Positions 14,442-21,194 of a stretch of DNA of 21,194 bases are shown one piece after another. The notes beneath the pieces are model-generated. The model searched no databases. It was not told where the DNA came from and saw only the letters and a program-made list of their open reading frames with translations. Both the position numbers and the translations under genes were made by a program. The DNA comes from a virus, in the IMG/VR virus record IMGVR_UViG_3300025887_000174, positions 1-21,194 of that record. The stretch is one strand, 5' to 3'. The first letter of the stretch is position 1; each line of letters opens with the position of its first letter.

Positions 14442-17123
14442 TTACCTATCCATTGTATGTAATTGAGCCATAATTGCCACAATTGTCATGGGCAATGGTT
14501 GGTTTTGCTTGATTACAACATACCCATCAAAATCATACCCACTAGGCCATTCCATTAGCTTATCACCAGTAAACAATGGTACAGCTTGATCCATAGAGTC
14601 AGAGCCTGTACGAAACTGTATTCTGTCTAGGTTGTTTTCGTCAGGCCCAGCCACCGCACCGACTGTAGCCAAAAACCGTATCACCATTTTATTAATACGC
14701 TTAGTCTTACCCTGAGCAGTGCCGTCAGCCGCACCAGCTTCTATACGCATAGTTTGCAATGTAGATTCGTACCCAAGACCAGCAGCAGCGGATGTGGCTG
14801 AAACCTGTAGTGTTATAGCACCACTTGCGACTACTCTGTCTGGATGTGTGGCGCCATTTACTAGCACCTGCACTGTTTCACCTTCTAAATGACCTAACCC
14901 AGACAATGTAGTTGTTGCCGCACCGCTATAAGACAAACCAGAATCAACAAAAAATGCATTTTCTAATGCAGTATCTTGTGTGAAGTCAGTCTCTAGGTAC
15001 TCTATGTATCGTTTTGTTTGCCCGTTAATTGTTCTGCGCACGATAAGCCAGATGTCGTCTTGCGTGCCATTTGGGTTTGGAATGTGCTCAACGCATTCCA
15101 CGATTCCATTGCCACCAAGTATATGTCTGTGCCAGCCGAGAACGTCCTGCTCCCTGTTGTAAGTAAATCCGAGTAATACTCCATCAGCGCGTGCTGCCCA
15201 GAGAATAGAGTGCGGTTCTTGTTGGTATGCGATGTCAACGATGCCTCCATCAGTAATATGTTCTGCTAATACGGTTACATCATTAGACTTGTAACCATTA
15301 GAATTAAACTCATACTGCAATTCGCGTATCTTTTTGCCAGACCGTTGTACAAACAATACTAAGTCACCAATTTGAGACGGAATAACTGAACGCGATCCAA
15401 ACAAAGACTGCTGGGTTATCTTTACGTTGCCTGGCCCCAACGGGGAATCTGTCGTAACTTCACCCGCAACAAACTCACCACCAGCTGTACCAATTAACAA
15501 ACCGTCACTTGGTGCTAACCATTCAATAGTGTTGACAGTATCACTAGATACATCAATTGCGATAGCCATGTCAGGTGACACTTCGCCAGATGTATTGCGA
15601 TCCGAAAAGTTTTCAAAGTCAGCTGCTACCGACATATCTATTGTTTGCTTAGTAGCAAAGACCAGTCTTTCCCTAAAGAATGCAATTTGAGATGGATAAC
15701 CTCTAACTGATGACCATCTTGAAAAAGCAAATCTAGGTGTAATGTTTGATGTTGACCCAAACGCAATTAACTGCATGGTGCCAGCTGTAAACGCATTGTA
15801 TGTACCAATAGCCGTGTCAGCAATGTATACGCAGCCAGAGCCAGGATCATCTAAGTAACTGTAATCATAATCTTTGGTGGACGGAAAAGCCAAACCAAGA
15901 ACATCAAACGTATCTGCATCTATAACGTAAATGTTATATGTGCCAGAAGTATTTATGTTTGAACTAAATGGTGACGTGCCACCAGGCCCACCGCACGCTA
16001 ACGAATCATTTTGCAATGTAAAGTCGTAATCAGCATCAATAGACACGTTAATTGTGTCACCATTGCTATAGCCATGCCCTACTTTGGTTACTCTTACTTG
16101 GCTAGTTCCGTTAACTGCAATAGATGTAATACTTTGCGCAGAGCCAGCTGGCGTATAAACAACATTAAACGGCAAGGTTAGCTCGACTGTACCTGTAACC
16201 TGCGTAGCGCTTGTATAGCCCGTTATTTTAACAATACCATAGTCAAGTGACTCATACGTCCAATCAACGCCTATAGAGCCATCTAGTGATGTTCCTGTAA
16301 TCGTACCCGAACCATCTCTGTATGTCCCAACAATATGTGTTGGTCTAGTTGAACCAGTGTATACAGCTTGCCCTGCAGCTGGCGTGACATTAGTTGCGCA
16401 AATATATATCTTGCCGTCTGACCTGCGTCTTTCATTAAACGGGTTGACATTAACGCCAAAGTCTTTTTGCGACTCCCAAGGGATAATGTCACCACCATCT
16501 TTAGCTTCAATTAACAACCGGCTGCCAACATCTGTTGCACTAAATAAAGCAGTAGATGCTGTAAGTGTTACTGCACCAGTGGCTGCTGATGCAAAAACAG
16601 TAATTGTTTGGTCAGGATCAACATCTTCAAATGGGCCACCCTCAAAATCTACTTCGGTCAACGTCCAATTTGTGGCGCCAAACCTTGATAGTTTTCTAGG
16701 TGCATAATTTGGGTGAACAAAATACACCACGTCACCAGATTGCACAAAACGTAGACGCAAAGAATTATTATCATTAGTAAGGTCAGCGGCAGTGTATGGG
16801 CTTGCTATTTCGTAAGTAGAACCGCCCGACAATACTTGACCATGGTTTGTATAAAACCGTATGTATTGATCGCCAAACTCTAGTATGTACGCTTGGGTTT
16901 CACTAAACTCAAACCGTATTAGCCAAGTTCGATTGGCGCTGGTTTTTACTTCTTCTACAAATCTCGTACCAGAACGCCTCCGCGCTGGCCCCTGAATCAT
17001 AGGTATAAAATTCTCTAACCTCTTGCAGCCAGAGGCATACTTACCTAAATCTACTCGACCTTCTAGTGCTGGTGACAGCTCGCCAGCGTTAAAAGATGTC
17101 TGAATAGGGCTGGCTTTAGACAT
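14442..17123 (-). CDS. Large tail protein, probable tail nozzle (T7 gp12-like position), 893 aa
   Basis: Residues 11-46 carry the hallmark of this phage tail family: FNAGELSPALEGRVDLGKY, then RLENFIPMIQGP and ARRRSGTRF. The rest is long and beta-rich, with FSRWSSVRGYPSQIAFFRERLVFA in the middle, a segment also typical of the family, and a C-terminal beta domain. The gene lies directly after the gp11-like adaptor and a small beta-rich gene and before the ejection proteins, the place of the gp12 nozzle in T7-like phages. I chose ATG 17123, which overlaps the previous stop by 8 bases and gives the usual MSKASPIQTSFNAGELSP beginning. An in-frame TTG at 17141 would add six residues. The nozzle role is inferred from position and size; the family membership is clearer. 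Confidence 0.85.
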   Translation of the reverse strand: MSKASPIQTSFNAGELSPALEGRVDLGKYASGCKRLENFIPMIQGPARRRSGTRFVEEVKTSANRTWLIRFEFSETQAYILEFGDQYIRFYTNHGQVLSGGSTYEIASPYTAADLTNDNNSLRLRFVQSGDVVYFVHPNYAPRKLSRFGATNWTLTEVDFEGGPFEDVDPDQTITVFASAATGAVTLTASTALFSATDVGSRLLIEAKDGGDIIPWESQKDFGVNVNPFNERRRSDGKIYICATNVTPAAGQAVYTGSTRPTHIVGTYRDGSGTITGTSLDGSIGVDWTYESLDYGIVKITGYTSATQVTGTVELTLPFNVVYTPAGSAQSITSIAVNGTSQVRVTKVGHGYSNGDTINVSIDADYDFTLQNDSLACGGPGGTSPFSSNINTSGTYNIYVIDADTFDVLGLAFPSTKDYDYSYLDDPGSGCVYIADTAIGTYNAFTAGTMQLIAFGSTSNITPRFAFSRWSSVRGYPSQIAFFRERLVFATKQTIDMSVAADFENFSDRNTSGEVSPDMAIAIDVSSDTVNTIEWLAPSDGLLIGTAGGEFVAGEVTTDSPLGPGNVKITQQSLFGSRSVIPSQIGDLVLFVQRSGKKIRELQYEFNSNGYKSNDVTVLAEHITDGGIVDIAYQQEPHSILWAARADGVLLGFTYNREQDVLGWHRHILGGNGIVECVEHIPNPNGTQDDIWLIVRRTINGQTKRYIEYLETDFTQDTALENAFFVDSGLSYSGAATTTLSGLGHLEGETVQVLVNGATHPDRVVASGAITLQVSATSAAAGLGYESTLQTMRIEAGAADGTAQGKTKRINKMVIRFLATVGAVAGPDENNLDRIQFRTGSDSMDQAVPLFTGDKLMEWPSGYDFDGYVVIKQNQPLPMTIVAIMAQLHTMDR

Positions 17124-17640
17124 ATTCAATCCATTGAACAAACAATTCTGCGATGCGGGTTTGCCCTGACCTGTTAGTCAGCCTAAACAAATACGATGTA
17201 TCTGCTCTAAGAATAGCGTAATCACCCTCAAGTGATGCTCCTGCCGCATTGCCGCCAGAGCCACCTACAATAATTTCCTCGTACAACACGCCATTTGTTG
17301 TAAGGCTTGTTGGCTGAATAATTACGCCTGTTTGAGCTGTTCTGCTTGATGCACGGTTGCGGTTCTTTGGCACATATATCGTGCCGCCGACCACGTTTGA
17401 TACATTTTCGTACACCTTAAACTCAGCGTCACCACCAATGCGGGTTATAAACCCAATGCCAATTTCATTATCTACTGGTGGAGTCACGACAATATCTACA
17501 TTCTCATCATCAGGCAACTTGTTGCCATTGCCTCGGCTGGAATACGCATAGAACACGATTCCTTCAATGATGTGCTGCACCGCTTCGCCTCTATTGACAA
17601 CGTAGCGCATTGCAGTGTGATCGGACTCCGGTACTCTCAT
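17116..17640 (-). CDS. Beta-rich virion-associated protein of unknown function, 174 aa
   Basis: The protein starts MRVPESDHTAMRYVVNRGEA. It has a central beta-rich part (DNEIGIGFITRIGGDAEFKVYE), a basic patch PKNRNRASSRT, a Gly-rich loop VGGSGGNAAG, and ends ILRADTSYLFRLTNRSGQTR then QWIEYV. Proteins with this 'ADTSYLFRLTNRSG' ending are common beside the tail genes of podoviruses, but I know no assigned function. I chose ATG 17640 because it forms ATGA with the adaptor's stop codon. The frame could extend to a TTG at 17658, which lacks a Shine-Dalgarno. The gene sits between adaptor and nozzle genes and is likely a tail or head-tail joining component. Confidence 0.72.
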   Translation of the reverse strand: MRVPESDHTAMRYVVNRGEAVQHIIEGIVFYAYSSRGNGNKLPDDENVDIVVTPPVDNEIGIGFITRIGGDAEFKVYENVSNVVGGTIYVPKNRNRASSRTAQTGVIIQPTSLTTNGVLYEEIIVGGSGGNAAGASLEGDYAILRADTSYLFRLTNRSGQTRIAELFVQWIEYV

Positions 17641-18236
17641 AGCCTGCTCAACAACCAAGAGTTATCTGGTAAAGCTTGGGCTGGTTGTTCTACAGAGCTT
17701 GCCCGTATAGCACCACGCAAAGCAGCCATGTATTCGTTTTGAGCCAATTCACGTTTAGTATTGGACTGCGTTAAGTCTTCAGCTAATTCCATAGCCAACC
17801 TGCACGCAAAAGCTTCTACAAACATAGAATCCCACTGTGTCGTATCAGTTACGCGAGACACATAGCGAATCTTTAGTGGTGCAGCAAAGTTAGCTAAAAT
17901 TTTATTGCCTTCTAAGGAGTAGTCCGCAACGGGTTGGTTGCGATAGTCTTCCATAGATGGCCCATTATAAATATCATTGACCATAAGCAGCCGTAAACTA
18001 TCAGATGGCATTTGGTACTCATAACTAAAGCCCCAGGCAGGTGTGCTAGTAAGGGCTGGCAACGAATCCCGCTTAACCGAAAACGACCATATATGCGAAC
18101 GCAGCTCTGCATCGCGCACAATGTCAAACATAGAAAGAATAGCGCGTGACTGTTTATTGTCATCGCCAAACGAAATAATGCGAGATGCACCCAGCTTAGT
18201 GAGCGCACGATTCGCAATGTCAACCTGTGAAGTCAT
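17637..18236 (-). CDS. Tail tubular protein A / head-tail adaptor, T7 gp11-like
   Basis: This 199-residue protein begins MTSQVDIANRALTKLGASRI, then SFGDDNKQSRAILSMFDIVRDAELRSHIWSFSVKR. This 'N.AL..LG ... D.....R ... W.F...R' pattern defines the gp11-like adaptor, which forms the ring that joins portal and nozzle. A beta part ending KIRYVSRV (about residues 126-133) and a C-terminal helical pair (FVEAFACRLAMELAEDLTQS) complete the usual layout, and length is normal for the family. The start at 18236 follows the preceding stop by 10 bases, with AAGGGG upstream. Its stop overlaps the next gene as ATGA. Confidence 0.9.
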   Translation of the reverse strand: MTSQVDIANRALTKLGASRIISFGDDNKQSRAILSMFDIVRDAELRSHIWSFSVKRDSLPALTSTPAWGFSYEYQMPSDSLRLLMVNDIYNGPSMEDYRNQPVADYSLEGNKILANFAAPLKIRYVSRVTDTTQWDSMFVEAFACRLAMELAEDLTQSNTKRELAQNEYMAALRGAIRASSVEQPAQALPDNSWLLSRL

Positions 18237-18246
18237 GACCTACCCC

Positions 18247-18435
18247 TTATGCAGGAGGCCAAACATCTTGCAGAATGTAGTTCTTGATATTCTCTAATGC
18301 AACCAATACTTGATCGCGAGTAGCGCTGTCAGCAAGGTCAACCGCAACTTCAACAGTTTTAGACTGTGTACTTGATCCTTCAGCTACATCTGTTTGAGGA
18401 AGACCAATATCTAAAGCATAATAACGTGACGCCAT
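18247..18435 (-). CDS. Small protein of unknown function between head and tail genes, 62 aa
   Basis: This short protein (MASRYYALDIGLPQTDVAEG ... ALENIKNYILQDVWPPA) has a Ser/Thr-rich, probably beta-forming half and one C-terminal amphipathic helix. I recognise no domain. It is the first gene after the intergenic hairpin that follows the cement gene. Its Shine-Dalgarno, GGGGAA at 18446-18441, is well placed 5 bases from the ATG but could be hidden by the C-rich arm of that hairpin. Its conserved-looking place between decoration and adaptor genes suggests a small structural or joining protein. Low certainty on function, fair certainty that it is translated. Confidence 0.68.
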   Translation of the reverse strand: MASRYYALDIGLPQTDVAEGSSTQSKTVEVAVDLADSATRDQVLVALENIKNYILQDVWPPA

Positions 18436-18454
18436 TTTAATTCCCCATATATAA

Positions 18455-18478
18455 GTAGGGGAGCATTCGCCCCCCTAC
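18455..18478 (-). terminator. GC-rich intergenic hairpin, possible terminator or attenuator after the capsid/cement genes
   Basis: In minus-strand RNA, GUAGGGG (18478-18472) pairs fully with CCCCUAC (18461-18455). The stem extends inward by one G-U wobble and two GC pairs to a GAAU tetraloop, giving a 10-bp stem. It starts 10 bases after the cement gene's stop codon. The downstream bases are UUAUAUAU, U-rich but not a clean U run, so termination would be partial. On the plus strand the wobble becomes an A-C mismatch, so the structure is better as minus-strand RNA, which matches the transcription direction. Confidence 0.55.
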
Positions 18479-18487
18479 CATTACTCG

Positions 18488-18910
18488 TTAAGGTGCTGAG
18501 AAATACAAATCAACGATCAACGTACCAGAGCTTGGTAAAGCTGCAGTAGTGTTGGTCAGAATAACTGTTTCACCAGAACCTAATGGTGCATCATCCATAG
18601 CAGTAGAGACACCAAACAATGTAGGTGCAGCAGCCGTAAATACAGCAGCAGCACGATACTTTGCAGGAGTTCCAGACACGCCAACCGCAATGGTTGATGT
18701 AGCTAGCGTAGCAGATGCATTCAAAATACCATAAGCAAATGCATAGCCAGCAGGAACTTGAGCCAAAACAACTGTATCGCCATCACCTTGTGATGCTAAA
18801 GTGATTGTTGCACGGAAACGTCTTACTCGACCACCTTGTACAGCACCGTTGCTATTGGTTGTAGGAGTTGTACCGAGACCCGATACTTCACTTGCGTAGG
18901 TTTGAGCCAT
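18488..18910 (-). CDS. Head decoration / cement protein candidate, 140 aa
   Basis: This is a compact, Ala/Thr/Gly-rich, beta-predicted protein without Cys. It starts MAQTYASEVSGLGTTPTTNS, has RRFRATITLASQGDGDTVVL (about 30-49), LNASATLATSTIAVGVSG in the middle and ends TLIVDLYFSAP. It follows the major capsid gene by 11 bases, with AAGGGG before the ATG. The position directly after the capsid gene and the length match the cement protein of Bordetella phage BPP-1 as I remember it (a jellyroll of about 140 residues on the capsid surface). The decoration role is inferred from position, size and predicted fold. A tail or neck role is less likely. Confidence 0.7.
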   Translation of the reverse strand: MAQTYASEVSGLGTTPTTNSNGAVQGGRVRRFRATITLASQGDGDTVVLAQVPAGYAFAYGILNASATLATSTIAVGVSGTPAKYRAAAVFTAAAPTLFGVSTAMDDAPLGSGETVILTNTTAALPSSGTLIVDLYFSAP

Positions 18911-18921
18911 GATATATCCCC

Positions 18922-19803
18922 TTATTCAGCGCAAACGATTTCAACAACTTTGCCTTCTTCGGTGCGAGTAGCACCAAACGTGCCCTTGACGTAGACTTGT
19001 GTTGCATAGCCCTTGTCAGCACGTTCAGAAATCATAGTGTTAATGTCGTTAAAAAGACCAAGATGCATACCAGACTTGGCAAACGCAGGAACTCTACGCT
19101 GTGAGCTGCCATTTAGTGGTAAACGCTCAGTATGGATGAAGTTAAAGCCCATAAATGCAGTAATCTTGCCATCAACAAGCACAGGACGTGTGTTGTAGTC
19201 GAGCGAGATTGCTTGAGCTTCGTTCAACAAATCATCATGTTGTTCAGCAGTAATAATGCAAAACAATGGATCATTGTCGATGTCGACTTCGTTAGCCATC
19301 AAGATTTTCTTGGCTTCACGCAATTTACTGATATTTAAACCAGTAGCACCAGTTGAACCTGTACCAACTACAACGTCTTGGTCTACACCAAATGATGTTG
19401 TTGTTGAACCATTTTCACCAGTTTTAGCGTCAGCAAAGAATGCAGAAATGATCTCATCATCCATTGCGCGACCTAGTGCATAAGCACCATTTTGCGAATA
19501 AGAAGATGTTGGATCAATTAGCATACGCAATTTATCTTGGTCATCAATCAAGTCAGCCCACTCATAATCGACTGGGAAAACCCAGCGAGCATCAGCAGGT
19601 GTCGAGATTAATGGTGTATCACCATGACGAATAGTGCGCTTCTGTGCGGTAACGGGGCCGACTTGCTCAATTGCTTTAGCAGCCTTACCAGTATACGAAC
19701 CAACCGTAACTGTGTTACGAAGTTTAGAGCCTTTCTGCTGTAAAAGCAGTTGCACGTTCGTAGTGTATTGTTGTACGAAGTGCGTAGTGACGTTGAATGA
19801 CAT
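18922..19803 (-). CDS. Major capsid protein (BPP-1-like, HK97-related fold expected)
   Basis: This 293-residue protein begins MSFNVTTHFVQQYTTNVQLL and contains WVFPVDYEWADLIDDQDKLR and a helical GAYALGRAMDDEIISAFFADA, features I recognise from the major capsid proteins of BPP-1-like podoviruses. Later parts (CIITAEQHDDLLNEA, FMGFNFIHTERLP, AFAKSGMHLGLFND) match the usual order in which the second half of the shell domain returns. It follows the scaffold-like gene, is preceded by the best Shine-Dalgarno of the window (GGAGGA) and by a possible promoter, and is followed by the cement candidate. All of this fits the most abundant virion protein. There is no N-terminal propeptide signature and no fused protease. 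Confidence 0.92.
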   Translation of the reverse strand: MSFNVTTHFVQQYTTNVQLLLQQKGSKLRNTVTVGSYTGKAAKAIEQVGPVTAQKRTIRHGDTPLISTPADARWVFPVDYEWADLIDDQDKLRMLIDPTSSYSQNGAYALGRAMDDEIISAFFADAKTGENGSTTTSFGVDQDVVVGTGSTGATGLNISKLREAKKILMANEVDIDNDPLFCIITAEQHDDLLNEAQAISLDYNTRPVLVDGKITAFMGFNFIHTERLPLNGSSQRRVPAFAKSGMHLGLFNDINTMISERADKGYATQVYVKGTFGATRTEEGKVVEIVCAE

Positions 19804-19811
19804 GATTCAAG

Positions 19812-19817
19812 TCCTCC
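19812..19817 (-). promoter_or_regulatory. Strong ribosome binding site of the capsid gene
   Basis: GGAGGA on the minus strand, 8 bases before the capsid ATG (19803). It is the closest match to the consensus among the gene starts here, in keeping with high capsid expression. Confidence 0.75.
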
Positions 19818-19824
19818 ACAAAAA

Positions 19825-19854
19825 GTTAAATTGAAAGAAACAACTCATTGTCAA
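19825..19854 (-). promoter_or_regulatory. Possible sigma70-type promoter for the capsid gene
   Basis: In the 64-base gap before the capsid gene, the longest gap in the window, the minus strand has a perfect TTGACA (19854-19849). After 18 bases comes TTTAAC (19830-19825), a 4-of-6 match to TATAAT. A start near 19818 would leave an extremely short leader with the Shine-Dalgarno at its 5' end, which weakens the case. If real, it would boost capsid and cement expression, with the hairpin at 18455-18478 as the downstream border. Confidence 0.3.
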
Positions 19855-19867
19855 AAGACTTGTCCGA

Positions 19868-20059
19868 TTACTCGGGGTCATTTCTAGCCACTGTAGCAGG
19901 CTTATTTCTTATCGGTCTTTCCCGCGTCACTGGGCTTGTTGCCAAGTTCTCCAGCACATACTCTTCATATATTTTCGCACGAAACACTATATCTTTGGGT
20001 AAAAAGTCCGTGCGATACGCTAATTTTATACACTCTAGTCGTATTTGTGCAAGTTCCAT
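19868..20059 (-). CDS. Small protein of unknown function between scaffold and capsid genes, 63 aa
   Basis: The protein starts MELAQIRLECIKLAYRTDFL and is predicted helical for its first 40 residues (DIVFRAKIYEEYVLENLA), followed by a basic, Pro/Arg/Asn-rich disordered tail (VTRERPIRNKPATVARNDPE). The ATG shares one base with the scaffold-like gene's stop (TAATG), indicating coupled translation. I recognise no domain. A helix plus basic tail between scaffold and capsid genes could suit a head-assembly helper or nucleic-acid contact, but this is speculation. Confidence 0.7.
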   Translation of the reverse strand: MELAQIRLECIKLAYRTDFLPKDIVFRAKIYEEYVLENLATSPVTRERPIRNKPATVARNDPE

Positions 20060-20883
20060 TAGCCTGGGTACCCTGCACGCATCAATCTTTCTAGCTCAGC
20101 TTTAGCGTTAGCATCACCACCCAAATACTTAGCAGTCCATGCTGGGTCTTGCTTTAGGTTGTTAACACGCACCCGTGCAGCTTCTGGACTCATGCCAAAT
20201 TTACCACCGCTTGAGCCTTCAACAAACGAATCCTCGCCTATGCCTCGACCAACATTAGAGAAAAATTTGAGCATATCTTTTGTGCCCAAAGCATTTTCCA
20301 TCTTGTTTAGCATTTCTTCACTTACGCCAAATTGCCTAGCAGCTCTGCGTCCAGACTCTATGTTGGCATCAAACTCTTTGCCCCACTCTTTCTGCAGCTC
20401 AGACATTTGCTGCTCTGCCGACTGCACTTGCTGGCTTTGCATATCTGACATGGCGCCAGATGACTTGTCGTTAAACCACTCAGTCAATTGCTGGGCTTGC
20501 TTAGAAGTAAGACCTAACTCATGAAACTTGCCTGCAGCTTCTTGTGCAAATGCCCCATCCGTGCCATCTGGTACAGGTAAGTTATAGCCTGCCGCGTCTT
20601 TTGGTCTACCAAGCCTGTCATAAACTTGGCTCCATTCGTCTGCTGTCGCATCATCTTTTGGCACAATAAGACCGCGCCCTGCCTTATCAGCACCAAGAAA
20701 CTTCTCTAAATTGGTGTAAGACTGTATTGCATCGACTGGTGATTGCCAGCCCTTTGTTTCAACTAAACCGCGTACATCTTCCGGAAACTCCTGATACCAC
20801 GGAGACTGTTGACTGCCTGCTGGAGTAGCAACCTGACCGCCAACATCAGGGTTGCCAGCATCTACTGACCCTTGCTCATTCAT
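20059..20883 (-). CDS. Capsid assembly scaffold-like protein, 274 aa
   Basis: This protein lies one gene ahead of the capsid gene, where podoviruses encode the scaffold. The first 30 residues are Gln/Gly/Asn-rich and disordered. WYQEFPEDVRGLVETKGWQS (about 29-48) and SYTNLEKFLGAD come next, then RLGRPKDAAGYNLPVP, a set I know from scaffold-like proteins of this phage group. A charged helical core (QQVQSAEQQMSELQKEWGKE) and a helical end with MSPEAARVRVNNLKQDPAW follow. I chose ATG 20883 because GAAGGT lies 7 bases upstream. The alternative ATG at 20898 has no such site. The start overlaps the Bbp19-like gene's end by 8 bases. The role is inferred from position and composition; no protease motif is visible. 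Confidence 0.8.
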   Translation of the reverse strand: MNEQGSVDAGNPDVGGQVATPAGSQQSPWYQEFPEDVRGLVETKGWQSPVDAIQSYTNLEKFLGADKAGRGLIVPKDDATADEWSQVYDRLGRPKDAAGYNLPVPDGTDGAFAQEAAGKFHELGLTSKQAQQLTEWFNDKSSGAMSDMQSQQVQSAEQQMSELQKEWGKEFDANIESGRRAARQFGVSEEMLNKMENALGTKDMLKFFSNVGRGIGEDSFVEGSSGGKFGMSPEAARVRVNNLKQDPAWTAKYLGGDANAKAELERLMRAGYPG

Positions 20884-21163
20884 TTGTATTACCTTCATCT
20901 AAGTTAAAAACCACTCGCTCATCTATGTGCAAGTGAGCCATCAATCTCAACCAAACTTCCCGCCTGCCTTCAGCCATAGCCATAGCAATAGGGTCAACTG
21001 ACCGAGAAACTGGGGATACTATCGCTGTACTATTGTTTGCGCGACAGAACTTTGCTAAGTCAGCCAATACTATTTGACCATCAGCATTCAATCCATTTTC
21101 GCCTAAAAACATTCTGCGATAGGCATAACGTCTACGTCTTAACTTTGCAAGTAAATCTATCAT
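20876..21163 (-). CDS. Bbp19-like phage protein, 95 aa
   Basis: The protein starts MIDLLAKLRRRRYAYRRMFL, and the continuation reads GENGLNADGQIVLADLAKFC, later DPIAMAMAEGRREVWLRLMA. The order 'FLG...L..DGQ.VL.DL..FC ... DP ... EGRR.VWL.L' is the signature of the Bbp19 family, named from Bordetella phage BPP-1, which is encoded between portal and scaffold genes. Its function is not established; a head-assembly or packaging accessory role is plausible from position. The very basic N-terminus (RRRR) is noteworthy. The ATG overlaps the upstream gene's stop as ATGA, with no clear Shine-Dalgarno, so translation is probably coupled. Confidence 0.85.
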   Translation of the reverse strand: MIDLLAKLRRRRYAYRRMFLGENGLNADGQIVLADLAKFCRANNSTAIVSPVSRSVDPIAMAMAEGRREVWLRLMAHLHIDERVVFNLDEGNTNE

Positions 21164-21194
21164 ATCGGCAACGCAGCTGGTTGTTGACCAGACA
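21160..21194 (-). CDS. C-terminal end of an upstream gene, probably the portal protein
   Basis: On the minus strand the last ten codons before TGA (21162-21160) read SGQQPAALPI, and a tandem TAG follows in frame. The stop overlaps the Bbp19-like ATG as ATGA, the junction type seen repeatedly in this operon. The portal gene normally precedes the Bbp19-like gene in this phage group, so a portal C-terminus is the best guess. Ten residues cannot prove it. Confidence 0.4.
   Translation of the reverse strand, partial: SGQQPAALPI

Noticed and set aside
18247-18487. Hairpin considered as an rho-independent terminator of full strength
   Set aside because: The run after the stem is UUAUAUAU rather than consecutive U, so I kept it only as a partial terminator or structural element.
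1-21194. CRISPR array, tRNA genes, insertion sequence ends, integrase or attachment site
   Set aside because: No regularly spaced repeats, cloverleaf, transposase, recombinase or long terminal repeats were seen. The coding density leaves almost no room for them.

Overview
The window is part of the late (virion structure) region of a tailed phage with podovirus-type morphology. All 16 genes that I can support, 14 complete and 2 cut by the window edges, lie on the minus strand, so the region reads from right to left. Genes abut or overlap by a few bases. The longest gap is 64 bases, and no stretch above 300 bases lacks a gene. Base composition looks moderately AT-rich (judged by eye). I see no tRNA, insertion sequence, CRISPR array or integrase. 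The host cannot be named. A peptidoglycan-cleaving ejection protein and T7-type internal virion proteins point to a Gram-negative bacterium, and the overall gene style resembles environmental podoviruses.

Layout in transcription order. The last codons of an upstream gene, probably the portal, enter at the right edge. Then comes a head module like that of Bordetella phage BPP-1: a Bbp19-like small protein, a scaffold-like protein, a 63-residue unknown, the major capsid protein, and a 140-residue cement/decoration candidate. A strong intergenic hairpin follows. The tail module has a 62-residue unknown, a T7 gp11-like adaptor, a 174-residue beta-rich unknown, and a large nozzle-like protein of the 'FNAGELSP' type. 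The ejection module has a gp13-like GNAT-fold protein, a gp14-like internal virion protein, a 730-residue protein with a central lytic transglycosylase domain, and a giant 2766-residue protein. The receptor-binding module has a beta-helix tailspike, a 56-residue unknown and a tail-fibre-like protein cut by the left edge.

The most striking object is the 2766-residue protein, 8.3 kb or about 39% of the window. It looks like a 'polyvalent protein': a chain of modules that includes an ADP-ribosyltransferase-like region and an HETGH zinc metallopeptidase. It ends in a long helical C-terminus of the kind found in phage internal virion proteins. Its position after the transglycosylase suggests that it is packaged and injected with the DNA, delivering effector domains at the start of infection.

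The second point of interest is regulatory. A stable hairpin sits just after the capsid and cement genes, where T7 has its T-phi terminator, and its downstream arm could also pair with the Shine-Dalgarno of the next gene. Several annotated starts below are shorter than the longest open frame, because ATGA or TAATG stop/start overlaps and Shine-Dalgarno positions favour the internal ATG.
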